From JAKFDK01 sp036676195 (GTDB taxonomy: Bacteria > Bacillota > Sulfobacillia > Symbiobacteriales > ZC4RG38): DNA of 43,041 nucleotides. Location of the stretch: contig JAKFDK010000136.1 of assembly GCA_036676195.1 (NCBI GenBank), forward strand, positions 1 to 43,041. The letters run 5' to 3'. Made by a program: the position numbers and the translations under genes. This document shows positions 6,248-15,264 of the stretch, piece by piece (positions within the stretch are counted from its first letter, which is position 1; every line of letters begins with the position of its first letter). Below the pieces are notes generated by a model, which was not told where the DNA came from, searched no databases, and was given only the letters and a program-made list of their open reading frames with translations.

Positions 6248-8881
6248 GTGCAACGGGAGCGACTGCGACCTCACTCCCCGGCGCGGGCGCCTGCCGGCAA
6301 ACCGCCCGGGGGCCGTGCCCCCGTGCCGGAGGACGTTAAACAGGAGATTGCCGGTGTGGTGCTGGTGGCTACCGGCATCTGGCTTTATGTGTCCTTGTTC
6401 CGGCATGAACGCGAGGGGATTTTTGGCGCGTATATGGCGCAGGGTATCCGGGCGCTCGTGGGCCAGATTCCGGCCTGGGTGGTCCCGGGCCTGCTGTTCA
6501 TCCTGGGGGGCTACCTGCTCTACCGGCGCCGGGGGTTCACCCTGTCGTGGCGGTTCTGGGGCAGCGCCCTGCTGCTGCTGTGTGGAGTGACCTGGGTCCA
6601 GATTCTGACCTATCCGCTGCTGCCCGGCGGGCTGGAAGCGGTGGATGACCCGGCGGCCGGAAGTTACATGGACTTTGCCAATGCCCGCGGCGGTTACGGT
6701 GGCGGGATCGTGGGCTTTGTGGTGGCCTGGCCCCTGACCAAGCTGTTCGGCGCCTGGGGACGGCACATTGTCCTGACTGCTGCCGGGCTGGTGGGGCTGA
6801 TGCTCGCCTTTGAGATTTCGGTGGCTGCCATCACCCGCTGGATGTGGGGCGGGGCCGTGCAGGCCGGAGGGACGGTGGCGGCGGGGGCCGGCCGTGCCCT
6901 GCAAACGCAGCGCCAGCGGCTGGCGGACGGCCGCCAGGGCATGCAGTTGCGCACCGGTGCCCGGCCGCAGGGGATCCGCCCGGATGCGGTAGCCGAGGTA
7001 GCCGGGGCACGGCCGGTGGCGCCCCCCTCGCTGGTGGAGCGATACCAGCCAACCGAGATCGAACGGGCCAAGCCGGGTCCGCCCCCGCCCCCGGAGCCTG
7101 TCGCGAACGCAACTGGGCTGCCGTTTACCATTAACCGTTTTGTGCAGCCCGACCCCATGCCGGCGCCGGAGCCCCAGGCAATCGAACAGCCGCCGGCGGA
7201 CGACCCGCGGCCTGCGCCTGGCGCCAGGCCGGTACAGGAGGCTACGCCGGCGCCCCGCCCGGCCGAGCGCGCCCAAACGAAGGCCAAACCGGCGGAGCCG
7301 GTGCCCGTGAAAATGAAGCGCGACGGGGACCACTGGCAGATGGCCCTGGATGCCGACAAACTGCAGAACGAGTCCGGCGAGTATAGCCTGCCGCCGCTGG
7401 ACCTGTTGAAAAAGAGTGCTGAAGCCGCCCAGGGCACAGACGAGGACTTCGTCCGCCGCGCCCAGACCCTGGAACATGTGCTTAGCACCTTTGGCGTACC
7501 GTCCAAGGTGGTCGAGGTGCATCCCGGCCCCACCATTACCCGCTTCGAGCTGACGGTGGAGGCTGGTGTGCGCATCAACAAGGTGGCCAGTCTGGCCGAC
7601 GACCTGTCCTATCACCTGGCGGCAAAAGACATCCGCATTGAGGCCCCGATTCCGGGCAAGCGGGCCATTGGCATCGAGGTCCCCAACGAGCAGGTGAACA
7701 GCGTCCTCCTGCGCGACGTACTGGAGGATTCCGGGTTCCTCAGCCTGTCCAGTAAACTTTCCGTCGGGTTTGGCAAGGACATTGCCGGCAAGCCCATCCT
7801 GGGCGATCTGGAAAAGATGCCGCACTTGCTCATTGCCGGCGCCACCGGCTCCGGCAAGTCGGTGTGCATGAACACCATCATCTGCTCGGTGCTGATCAAG
7901 GCCCGGCCGGACGAACTGAAGCTGCTCATGGTCGACCCCAAGCGGGTGGAACTGGCCATTTATGACGGTATTCCGCACCTGCTGGCTCCGGTCTGTACCG
8001 ATGCCCGCAAGGCTGCCGGTTATCTGAAGTGGGCGGTCAAGGAAATGGAAGCCCGCTATGACCTGCTGGCCGGGACCGGAACCCGGAACATCACCGGCTA
8101 CAACCGCTGGGTGCGGGACAACCCGGGCGACGGCGACCAGCCCCGCCAGCCCCTGCCTTACATCGTGATCTTCATCGACGAGCTGGCCGACCTGATGATG
8201 GTGGCGCCGGTGGAAGTCGAGGACAGCATCATCCGTCTGGCCCAGATGGCGCGCGCCTGCGGAATCCACCTGGTGATTGCCACTCAGCGGCCTTCGGTGG
8301 ATGTCATTACCGGCCTGATCAAGGCCAACGTGCCCAGCCGCATTGCCTTTGCGGTGGCGTCAGGGGTGGACAGCCGCACTATTTTGGATATGGTGGGCGC
8401 CGAAAAGTTACTGGGCAAGGGCGACATGCTCTACCATCCCCAGGGTCTGTCCAAGCCCATGCGCGCCCAGGGCGCCTTTGTGTCAGACAAGGAAGTGGAG
8501 CAACTGGTCCACTTTGTCAAGCAGCAGGGGCGGCCGCAATACCAGGCGGAGGCCATGGAAGTGGAGGGGGTCTCCCGCAAGGGCGGTGCCGCGGCGGCTG
8601 CAGACGACAAGGAAAAGGAATCGGCCGCCGATACGGCTTTTCCGGATGCTGTCCGGGTGGTGATTGAGCACGGACAGGCATCGGTGTCAATCCTGCAGCG
8701 GCGGTTGCGCTGTAACTACACCAAGGCGGCCCGGCTGATCGACATGATGTTTGAGCGCGGCTTTATCGGCCCGCCGCAGGGACCCAAGCCCAGAGAGGTG
8801 CTGATCAGCATGCCGCAGTGGGAAGGCCTGTTTGGTGCCGAGGGTGAGGCGGCCGCAGGGGAGTCGGACGAAACGCCATGA
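6248..8881 (+). CDS. spoIIIE: DNA translocase FtsK/SpoIIIE
   Basis: A hexameric ATP-driven DNA pump that moves the chromosome across the septum in sporulation or division. From the GTG at 6248 (GGGAGG seven bases upstream, downstream of the promoter) it is 877 residues. The N-terminus has about four membrane segments (around VVLVATGIWLYVSLF to GLMLAFEISVA), then a long Pro/Ala-rich linker, then the motor. Walker A is GATGSGKS at residues 531–538 and Walker B is FIDELADLMM. The C-terminal gamma winged helix (VSILQRRLRCNYTKAARLID) reads orienting DNA sequences. An in-frame start at 6143 would precede the promoter and is unlikely. Its last codons overlap the Hpt gene. Confidence 0.95.
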   Translation: MQRERLRPHSPARAPAGKPPGGRAPVPEDVKQEIAGVVLVATGIWLYVSLFRHEREGIFGAYMAQGIRALVGQIPAWVVPGLLFILGGYLLYRRRGFTLSWRFWGSALLLLCGVTWVQILTYPLLPGGLEAVDDPAAGSYMDFANARGGYGGGIVGFVVAWPLTKLFGAWGRHIVLTAAGLVGLMLAFEISVAAITRWMWGGAVQAGGTVAAGAGRALQTQRQRLADGRQGMQLRTGARPQGIRPDAVAEVAGARPVAPPSLVERYQPTEIERAKPGPPPPPEPVANATGLPFTINRFVQPDPMPAPEPQAIEQPPADDPRPAPGARPVQEATPAPRPAERAQTKAKPAEPVPVKMKRDGDHWQMALDADKLQNESGEYSLPPLDLLKKSAEAAQGTDEDFVRRAQTLEHVLSTFGVPSKVVEVHPGPTITRFELTVEAGVRINKVASLADDLSYHLAAKDIRIEAPIPGKRAIGIEVPNEQVNSVLLRDVLEDSGFLSLSSKLSVGFGKDIAGKPILGDLEKMPHLLIAGATGSGKSVCMNTIICSVLIKARPDELKLLMVDPKRVELAIYDGIPHLLAPVCTDARKAAGYLKWAVKEMEARYDLLAGTGTRNITGYNRWVRDNPGDGDQPRQPLPYIVIFIDELADLMMVAPVEVEDSIIRLAQMARACGIHLVIATQRPSVDVITGLIKANVPSRIAFAVASGVDSRTILDMVGAEKLLGKGDMLYHPQGLSKPMRAQGAFVSDKEVEQLVHFVKQQGRPQYQAEAMEVEGVSRKGGAAAAADDKEKESAADTAFPDAVRVVIEHGQASVSILQRRLRCNYTKAARLIDMMFERGFIGPPQGPKPREVLISMPQWEGLFGAEGEAAAGESDETP

Positions 8882-9201
8882 GTGAGGAACTGCAGCGGCA
8901 ACTGGCCGCGCTGCGGGCCGAGTACCTGGAAACTACCAAACAGCAGATTCAGCCGCTTCAGGCGGCGGCGGACTGGCTCGCGGCCGGAACGCCACCCGAG
9001 TCTGAGCTGTATGCCCTGCGCCAGCGGGTGCACAAGTTACGCGGGTCTGGCGGTTTCTATGGCTTTGCCCAGGTGTCAGAAGCAGCGGCTGCCCTGGAGG
9101 ACCAGTTACTGCTGGTATTACAGGGCGGGCAGGAGTATAACGGCCGGCTCCTGGGCCAGTGTGCCTGCGCCCTGGCGGAAGCTATCGACAGTGCCCGGTA
9201 G
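8878..9201 (+). CDS. Hpt (histidine phosphotransfer) domain protein, 107 aa
   Basis: A single all-helical Hpt domain. The phosphorylatable His lies in VHKLRGSGGFYGF near residue 43, followed by a long helix with many Ala/Leu/Glu. Such proteins shuttle phosphate between a hybrid kinase and a response regulator. It overlaps the spoIIIE stop by four bases (ATGA), so it depends on spoIIIE translation, an unusual partnership. A sensor kinase and a receiver-only regulator lie convergently right after it, which suggests one phosphorelay. The link to SpoIIIE function is inference only. Confidence 0.8.
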   Translation: MSEELQRQLAALRAEYLETTKQQIQPLQAAADWLAAGTPPESELYALRQRVHKLRGSGGFYGFAQVSEAAAALEDQLLLVLQGGQEYNGRLLGQCACALAEAIDSAR

Positions 9202-9217
9202 CCGCAGCAGGACGCGT

Positions 9218-10722
9218 TCACCTTCGGTCAGGCCCCGGGCGGTGAGGATTAAAACGGGCATGAGGATATCGCACATCAGCAGGTCGGGCCAACCGAGGCG
9301 GCGCCGCGGCGGGCAGTGGCAGGGTAAAGGTAAACACGCTGCCCTGACCGGGCGCGCTCTCCGCCCAGATACTCCCCCCGTGTTCCCGGACGATGGCCCG
9401 GCAGATGGCCAGCCCCAGGCCGGTACCGCCCTTGCCGGCGGTGCTGCCGCCGGCGCGGTTGAAACGCTCGAAAATTGACTGCAGGTGCTCAGCGGGGATG
9501 CCCGGACCGGTGTCGGCCAGGTCGACCCTGAGTTCGCCGCCCTGCCGGCTGGCGCGCACCGTGACTTGCCCTCCCGGTTCGGTAAACTTGAGGGCATTGC
9601 CAATCAGGTTGACCAGCACCTGCCCGATCCGGTCCGGGTCGGCCATGACCGGAGGCAGGTCAGGTGCCAGTTCCACATCCAGCCGGATTTGCCGCTGGGA
9701 ACGAAACCCTTCCAGTTCCCGCAGGCCGTCGTGAATGGCAGCGGCAATGTCGATGTTGTCCCGGCGCAGTTCCAGGTGTCCGGCCTCAATGCGGCTGAGG
9801 TCGAGGATATCGTTGATCAGGCGGATGAGCCGGTCCGCATTGTTGAGAGCAATGGTCAGGAGTTCCTTCTGGGCATCGGCCACCGGCCCCATGGCGCCGC
9901 CCAGTAACGGGCCGAGGGCACCCTTGACCGAGGTCATGGGTGTGCGCAGTTCATGGCTGACGGTGGCGATGAATTCCGATTTCATGCGGTCCACTTCAGC
10001 CTCGCGGGTAACGTCCCGGAAGGCATACAGCCGCCCGAGGATGTGGCTGGCGGCGTCAGTCACGGCGGCCCGGAACACCCGCAGGTCCCGGGGCCGTGCT
10101 TCCCGTGTCGTCAGGGAGAGGGTCTCGTCACCATCCGGCGCCGCCAGGTCATGGGCTTCCCGGAATACTGCCCGGGCGTGGTCGGTGAAACACTGCCAGG
10201 ATTGGCCCTGCAGGGCTTCCAGACCCACGCCGAGCAGTTCGGCCAGGCGCCGGTTGGCCACCACGCAGCGGCCGCCGGGATCGAACATGGCCACGCCTTC
10301 ATCAATGGCTTCCAGCAGGGCCCCCATGCGGGTGGTGCCCGTCAGCAGTTGTTCTTCCAGATGCCGCCGGTCTGTGATGTCCCGGGCAATGCCCACGTAC
10401 GCAGCCACCTTACCGGCGGGGTTCAGGACCCGGGTGACAGAGAGGTAGGAGATCCAGATTGAGCCGTCCTTGCGGCGATTAATGATCTCCCCGACCCACT
10501 TGCCCTGTGGCTCAGGTCGTGCCACATGCGGGCAAAAGCTGCCGGAGCAGTCAGGCCGGAGCGAATCACATTGGTGCGCCGGCCGATCAATTCTGCCCGG
10601 GTGTAGCCGGTTAACTGGGCATAAGCCGGGTTGCAGTCCAGGACGACGGTGTCAGCATCGGCAACGACAATGCCGTCCAGGGAATCCGCGTAGACGGAGC
10701 GGAGGACTGGTGTGAAATCCAC
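9218..10722 (-). pseudogene. PAS-domain sensor histidine kinase, frameshifted in its first PAS domain
   Basis: The kinase is encoded in two frames. The first (from 10722) gives the start of a PAS domain: DSLDGIVVADAD, then NPAYAQLTGYTRAELIG, up to FARMWHDL near 10510. The rest of the domain is in another frame: GKWVGEIINRRKDGS and YVGIARDITDRR, then a second PAS, the HisKA motif SHELRTPMTSVKG and the ATPase boxes NALKFTEPGG, DTGPGIP and GTGLGLAI. One base shift near 10500–10515 joins them. It sits three bases after the receiver gene, so the two form an operon. If the shift is real, only the C-terminal part could be made, from an internal start. No membrane segment is seen, so the kinase would be cytoplasmic. 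Confidence 0.75.
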
Positions 10723-10724
10723 GT

Positions 10725-11102
10725 CTACCGCCCTCCCAGGATCCGGTCGATCTCCTTGCCCAGACTCATGGGGTCGAAGGGCTTCACCAGGTACCCGACG
10801 GCACCGAGGCTCAGGCCGGTCTGCACTTCCGAGTGCTGGGCGCGGGCGCTCAGAAAGATAACCGGAATCGGCGCTGTGACGGGGTCAGTCTTGAGCAGGC
10901 GGCAGATGGTGTAGCCATCGGTATCGGGAAGCATGACGTCCAGCAGAATCAACCCCGGGGATGCCTGGCGCGCCTTTTCCATACCAGATGCGCCGTCACC
11001 GGCGGCAAGCACTTCGGCACCGACTGTGAAGCGGAGGGCCAGACTCACCATCTTTTGTATATCCGGATCGTCCTCAATCAGTAGAATACGACCGGGCGGC
11101 AA
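10725..11102 (-). CDS. Single-domain response regulator (CheY-like receiver)
   Basis: A 125-residue stand-alone receiver. The acidic pair is in LIEDDPDI, the phospho-acceptor Asp in LILLDVMLPDTDG, the switch Ser in VIFLSARAQ and the conserved Lys in YLVKPF. It has no output domain, so it signals by protein contact or passes phosphate on, perhaps to the nearby Hpt protein. The start is TTG with GAGGAGGGT upstream. It is the first gene of the unit and the kinase follows after three bases. Confidence 0.92.
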   Translation of the reverse strand: MPPGRILLIEDDPDIQKMVSLALRFTVGAEVLAAGDGASGMEKARQASPGLILLDVMLPDTDGYTICRLLKTDPVTAPIPVIFLSARAQHSEVQTGLSLGAVGYLVKPFDPMSLGKEIDRILGGR

Positions 11103-11170
11103 CCGGGACCCTCCTCTGCGCGGGCATTTCAGCTGTTGTAATACATTCTACACCATCTTACGCATCACGA

Positions 11171-11198
11171 GGCAGGGGACGGCATGGCCGTCCCCTGT
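11171..11198 (-). terminator. Hairpin after the Ala/Pro-linker gene, probable terminator
   Basis: CAGGGGACGGC pairs with GCCGTCCCCTG across a short loop. No clear T tract follows on the minus strand, so it may be a weak terminator or an mRNA-stabilising hairpin. Confidence 0.45.
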
Positions 11199-11203
11199 CG
11201 GAT

Positions 11204-12601
11204 TCAAGCTTGCGGCTGATACCAGCGGTAGCGGCCGGAAAGGATGAGGGTGCCGGACGGGTGCCCGGCGGAACCGGCCCGGTCCTCGACGGTGACCAGC
11301 AGGGTATCGTACCGGCGCAACTGAAGGCCGTCGCGGATTTGCGTCCGGTAGGTACCTTCCCATACCCGGTTGGCCATCCCGGCGCAGAGGGTCTCGTGGG
11401 TGGAACTGGACTGCAGCCAGACCCGGTAGGTGTTGTAGTTCCGGCCGGTGTGGGCCGATTCCCCGAAATCCTCCGGGCGGGGCAGGTTGCGGGCGGTCAT
11501 GAGCAGGGCACCCTGCGAAAAATCGAGTTGGGCGGTGGCGGTGCCGGCCGGTGCGGCCGGGCCGTGGGGTTCCAGCAAGATGCTGGCGGTCTCCAGCGGC
11601 ACGCAGCCAGGCGGAGCATTTCCCGGCGCGGCCGCGGGCTTCACGGACGGCGGATCGGCCGGAGGGGCTACCAGGGGCGGCGCCGCCGCGAGCGGGGCCG
11701 CCGGTGGCAGGGGCTGCGGCGGGGGCGGGGCCATGGCCGGGGTCACGGCGGGGGCGGGTGCGGTGGGTGCGATCTGCTCGGCGCCCCCGACCGGCACCAG
11801 GGGAGCAGAAGCGCTGTACTGGGACGGGTCAGCGGAAAAGGGAGCCGTCGGCACGCCGTTGGTAGTACTCAGGTCCCGGGCCGGGGCGTGGGCCGTCTCC
11901 GGTTGGGTATCCGGGGGGGCAGGTGCATCGGCCCTGTGGTCGGGCGGGGCACAGGGGGCTTGATCGGGGCAGGCGGCTGCTGCGGAGGGGTGGGCCGGTA
12001 GGGCGGGCTCCAGGCGATCTGGCAGCCCCGGAAAGACGCCGGTGGCTGGTGGAACGGCCGGGAATGCCGCCGGGGCAGGGACGGTCGGGAATGTTTCCGC
12101 CGCCGGGACAATTGGGAAGGCCGCCAATGCGGGTTCAGGGTCGGCGACGGCCGGGGCGGGAGCGGCGGCCAGGCCGGTCTGGGCGGCAGGGGCCTGACCG
12201 GCCGCCGGCGCGGTCGCATCGGGCCGGCGCAGGCATCCGGTCAGCACCACCGCGCTGGGACGCTGATGACCCCGGGGTTGGGCCGTGACCAACACAGCGG
12301 CCACCTGGGCGGGGTCAGGCAGGTGAAAGGTGGCCAGGGCCAGGCCGCCGGGTGCCGGGCCGGTGGCACCAAGGCTGGTGGTCTGCCCGTCACGGCCGGC
12401 AGCCCAGACCTCGTAGGTGTAGGGGTCCGTGTAGCCGGCGGGCTGCAGCGGGCGCAAGCCCCCGGCCCAGATCCAGACCTGCTGTCCGCTCAGGATGGCC
12501 CATCCGCCGGCCGGGCGCAACGGGTCGAGTCGGTAAGGCCGGGCCCCTACCTGGTCCTCGGCCAGGACGGCCACGACGGGGGCGGTCAAATCCTCGGGCA
12601 T
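11204..12601 (-). CDS. Protein with two related terminal domains joined by a long Ala/Pro linker
   Basis: A 465-residue protein with an unusual layout. Residues about 20–125 and about 345–465 look like two copies of one beta-rich domain: each has a hydrophobic strand, then a tyrosine strand (YTYEVWAAG in the first, YNTYRVWLQ in the second) and a final strand near its end (VAAVLVTAQPRG, DTLLVTVEDRAG). This resembles the outer domain of RskA-type anti-sigma factors. In between are about 220 residues of Ala/Pro-rich, probably disordered sequence. No signal peptide or membrane helix is visible. Function is unknown. A hairpin (11172–11197) lies beyond its stop. Confidence 0.65.
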   Translation of the reverse strand: MPEDLTAPVVAVLAEDQVGARPYRLDPLRPAGGWAILSGQQVWIWAGGLRPLQPAGYTDPYTYEVWAAGRDGQTTSLGATGPAPGGLALATFHLPDPAQVAAVLVTAQPRGHQRPSAVVLTGCLRRPDATAPAAGQAPAAQTGLAAAPAPAVADPEPALAAFPIVPAAETFPTVPAPAAFPAVPPATGVFPGLPDRLEPALPAHPSAAAACPDQAPCAPPDHRADAPAPPDTQPETAHAPARDLSTTNGVPTAPFSADPSQYSASAPLVPVGGAEQIAPTAPAPAVTPAMAPPPPQPLPPAAPLAAAPPLVAPPADPPSVKPAAAPGNAPPGCVPLETASILLEPHGPAAPAGTATAQLDFSQGALLMTARNLPRPEDFGESAHTGRNYNTYRVWLQSSSTHETLCAGMANRVWEGTYRTQIRDGLQLRRYDTLLVTVEDRAGSAGHPSGTLILSGRYRWYQPQA

Positions 12602-12761
12602 GTGCGATCCCTCCCGGAATTACCATGCCGCGAATCCGGTGGCAGGGCGCGGGCGCGCCGCCAACCACCCGGGGATTCCGGCTTGTTCGCACATGTCTAT
12701 GTAGCGGCCGGGCCAGGTATGTGCCGCCGGCCAGGCACGACCCGGCCGAAGGGGAGACATA

Positions 12762-12793
12762 ATAAAAGCCCGGGCATGAGCCCGGGCCGTGCG
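12762..12793 (-). terminator. Terminator of the yebC gene
   Basis: GCCCGGGC and GCCCGGGC form an eight-base perfect stem around ATGA. On the minus strand it is followed by TTTTATT, directly after the yebC stop. Confidence 0.85.
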
Positions 12794-12802
12794 GATACCT
12801 GC

Positions 12803-13534
12803 TCAGTCGTCGTCGGCCAGGTCGGCGTTGGTGTAGACGTTTTCCACGTCGTCGTGCTCTTCCAGCAGGTCGAGCATGCGCACCAGCTTGTCGGCGGTGT
12901 CTCCCCTGACCTCGGCTGTGGTGGTGGGCACCATGGTGACTTCGCCGCGCTGGACCGTAATCTTCGCTTGCTCCAGGGCGAGCAGAACCGCATCGAGGTT
13001 TTCCGGTGCGACGGTGACCTCATAGGTTTCGTCGCTGGTTTGAAGGTCATCGGCGCCGGCCTCCAGGACCAGCATCATCAGGTCATCCTCGCCGATCTGG
13101 GTCTGAGAGCGGTCGATTTCGACCTGCCCCACCTTGTTGAACATCCAGCCCACGCAGCCGGTTTCACCCAGGTTGCCGCCATGCTTGGAAAAGATATGCC
13201 GCATGTCGGCGGCCGTCCGATTGCGGTTGTCTGTCACAATGTTCATGGTGACGGCAACGCCGCCGGCGCCGTACCCCTCATACACTAAATGCTCGTAGCG
13301 GACGCCTTCCACCAGACCGGCGCCCTTGGCAATGGCACGCTCAATATTGGTGCTGGGCATATTGCCGGCACGGGCGTTCAGGACGGCAGCATTGAGGCGA
13401 ATATTGGCACTGGGGTCCGGTCCGCCCTCTTTGGCAGCTTTCATGATGTCCTTGGCCAGACGGGAAAATGTCGCGCCGCGGGCTGCATCCAGCTTTCCCT
13501 TGGAACGTTTGATGTTCTCCCATTTACGGCCCAT
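12803..13534 (-). CDS. yebC: YebC/PmpR family protein
   Basis: A 243-residue member of the YebC/PmpR (TACO1) family, long called transcription regulators and more recently linked to translation of proline-rich stretches. The family opening GRKWENIKRSK is present, followed by ATFSRLAKDI.AAK, NMPSTNIERAI.KG, YEGYGAGGVAV, DNRNRTAADMRHIFSKHGG and GCVGWMF. The acidic C-terminus ends DLADDD. Length is standard. It has its own promoter on the minus strand and a strong terminator, so it is probably a single-gene unit. The role in ribosome stalling is family knowledge, not shown here. Confidence 0.95.
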   Translation of the reverse strand: MGRKWENIKRSKGKLDAARGATFSRLAKDIMKAAKEGGPDPSANIRLNAAVLNARAGNMPSTNIERAIAKGAGLVEGVRYEHLVYEGYGAGGVAVTMNIVTDNRNRTAADMRHIFSKHGGNLGETGCVGWMFNKVGQVEIDRSQTQIGEDDLMMLVLEAGADDLQTSDETYEVTVAPENLDAVLLALEQAKITVQRGEVTMVPTTTAEVRGDTADKLVRMLDLLEEHDDVENVYTNADLADDD

Positions 13535-13606
13535 AGACTCGCCTCCTTGACCCGGGGCCGGGTGTGGGCCATGACCCCGAAATTTCCCTATACCATACCG
13601 TCAGGC

Positions 13607-13636
13607 ATTGTAGCACGGCCCAGGAAGACCAAACAA
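13607..13636 (-). promoter_or_regulatory. Promoter of yebC
   Basis: Read on the minus strand, TTGTTT (13631–13636) and TACAAT (13607–13612) are separated by 18 bases, a good sigma-A match placed about 70 bases before the yebC start. Confidence 0.55.
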
Positions 13637-13808
13637 CAACCAGTTGACTGGAACCAGTGTTAGAACCGCTGCCCGGCATTCCCTGCGGGCGGTTTGGAGG
13701 AATTGTCTTGTGGCCGTGCGAATATCATTGCACGTTTATGGTAACGCGCTGGAATCAGGGTAGGCACGAGCCTTTTGACCTACCGACCGTTTGGAAGGGG
13801 GATCTGCG

Positions 13809-14948
13809 ATGAACTGGGACCTGACGCCCGAGCAGCAGGCGGTGCAGGACATGGCGCGGGAGTTTGCCGACAGCGCCGTGGCACCGGGTGCTGCCAAACG
13901 TGATGAAACCGGTGAGTTCCCGCTGGACCTGGTCCGGCGGATGGGTGAGTTAGGATTCTTTGCGATTCCGTTCAGCGAAAAGTACGGCGGGCTGGGCGGC
14001 GATACGGTGTCGTACGCACTGGCGGTGGCCGAAATTGCCCGGGCCGACGCCTCGCTGGGCCTGACCTATGCAGCCCACGTTTCCATCGGCATGGGACCAG
14101 TGTATTACTTCGGCAGTGAGGACCAGAAGCTGCGCTGGCTGCCGGGGGCAGCGCGGGGGGAGTACCTGGCTTCCTTTGGCCTGACCGAACCGGACGCCGG
14201 CTCGGATTCCGCCGGTACCCGTACCACGGCCGTGCGCGACGGCGGTGAATGGGTGCTGAACGGGCAAAAGGCCTACATTACCAATCCCGGGTATGCCGGG
14301 TACGTGGTTTGCACGGCCATGACCGAAAAGGGCGCCGGCCACCGGGGAATTTCCAATTTTATTGTCCCTTCAGACACCCCGGGCTTCAGTACCGGCGCGC
14401 CCTATAAGAAAATGGGCTTGAAATCCTCTGACACCCGGCCGCTATTTTTTGACAACTGCCGCATTCCGGCTGACCATCTGGTTGGGCAGACGGGTGAAGG
14501 CTTCCGGCAGTTCATGGTTACACTGGACGGTGGGCGGATTTCGATTGGGGCTTTCTGCGTGGGCATCGCCCAGGCGGCCTACGATGCCGCCCTGCGCTAC
14601 GCCAAAGAGCGCGTCCAGTTTGGCCACTCCATTTCCACCTTCCAGGCCATTCAGTTCAAACTGGTCGATATGGCGATGGAAATTGAACTGGCCCGTAATC
14701 AGGTACTGAAGGCAGCCTGGCTCAAGGATCAGGGGCGTCCCTTCACCCGGGAGGCGGCCATGGCCAAACTGTTTGCGTCGGAAATGGCCACCCGCGCCTG
14801 CAACCAGTCGGTGCAGATCCACGGTGGGTATGGCTACATGCACGAGGGCATGGTCGAGCGGCTGTACCGGGATGTCAAGCTGGGTGAAATCGGCGAAGGT
14901 ACGTCGGAAATTCAGCGTCTGGTCATCGCCCGGCAGATTGGCTGCTGA
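13809..14948 (+). CDS. Acyl-CoA dehydrogenase
   Basis: An FAD enzyme that makes an alpha-beta double bond in a short or branched acyl-CoA. At 379 residues it has standard length. Visible family landmarks are YGGLGGDTVSYALAVAEIAR, the signature FGLTEPDAGSDSAGT, GQKAYITNPGYAG, and the C-terminal QIHGGYGYMHEG and LGEIGEGTSEIQRLVIAR. The GEGTSE segment holds the catalytic-base region, with Glu before GTSE. The start is ATG behind GGAAGGGGG. As first gene of the carboxylase-type operon it is probably an isovaleryl-CoA dehydrogenase or an equivalent for citronellyl-type acyl-CoA; the choice is inference. Confidence 0.93.
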   Translation: MNWDLTPEQQAVQDMAREFADSAVAPGAAKRDETGEFPLDLVRRMGELGFFAIPFSEKYGGLGGDTVSYALAVAEIARADASLGLTYAAHVSIGMGPVYYFGSEDQKLRWLPGAARGEYLASFGLTEPDAGSDSAGTRTTAVRDGGEWVLNGQKAYITNPGYAGYVVCTAMTEKGAGHRGISNFIVPSDTPGFSTGAPYKKMGLKSSDTRPLFFDNCRIPADHLVGQTGEGFRQFMVTLDGGRISIGAFCVGIAQAAYDAALRYAKERVQFGHSISTFQAIQFKLVDMAMEIELARNQVLKAAWLKDQGRPFTREAAMAKLFASEMATRACNQSVQIHGGYGYMHEGMVERLYRDVKLGEIGEGTSEIQRLVIARQIGC

Positions 14949-15031
14949 ACGGAGAATGGTTTTGCCCTGCCGATCACGTAAATGATCTGCAAGGAACATT
15001 GGCGCGAACCTGGCAGAAGGGGGTCCGTTTG

Positions 15032-15247
15032 ATGGCAATGCAGATCGCGGCGAGCATGGCCGGTACCGTGTGGAAGGTGCTGGTGAAGGGCGGCGACTCC
15101 GTGGCAGAGGGGCAGGATGTGGTCATTTTGGAATCCATGAAAATGGAAATCCCAATTACGGCGGAGGCGTCGGGAGTCGTGCGTACGGTCCGGGTCAAGG
15201 AAGGCGACTTCGTCAACGACGGCGATTTGCTGGTGGAACTGGAGTAG
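15032..15247 (+). CDS. Biotin carboxyl carrier protein (biotinyl-lipoyl domain), 71 aa
   Basis: A stand-alone biotinyl domain of 71 residues. The biotinylation motif ESMKMEI carries the acceptor Lys near residue 37, flanked by the mirrored strands SMAGTVWKVLVKGGDSV and ASGVVRTVRVKEGDFV. It carries carboxybiotin between a biotin carboxylase and the carboxyltransferase at the end of this operon. The start was chosen at the ATG eight bases after AAGGGGG; an upstream in-frame TTG is less likely. The gene sits between the dehydrogenase and the AtuA-like genes. Confidence 0.93.
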   Translation: MAMQIAASMAGTVWKVLVKGGDSVAEGQDVVILESMKMEIPITAEASGVVRTVRVKEGDFVNDGDLLVELE

Positions 15248-15264
15248 AGGGGGCACGATTACGG

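Noticed and set aside
6167..8269. Minus-strand open frame of 700 codons opposite spoIIIE
   Set aside because: It is an antisense shadow of a GC-rich gene with no ribosome site and low-complexity composition.
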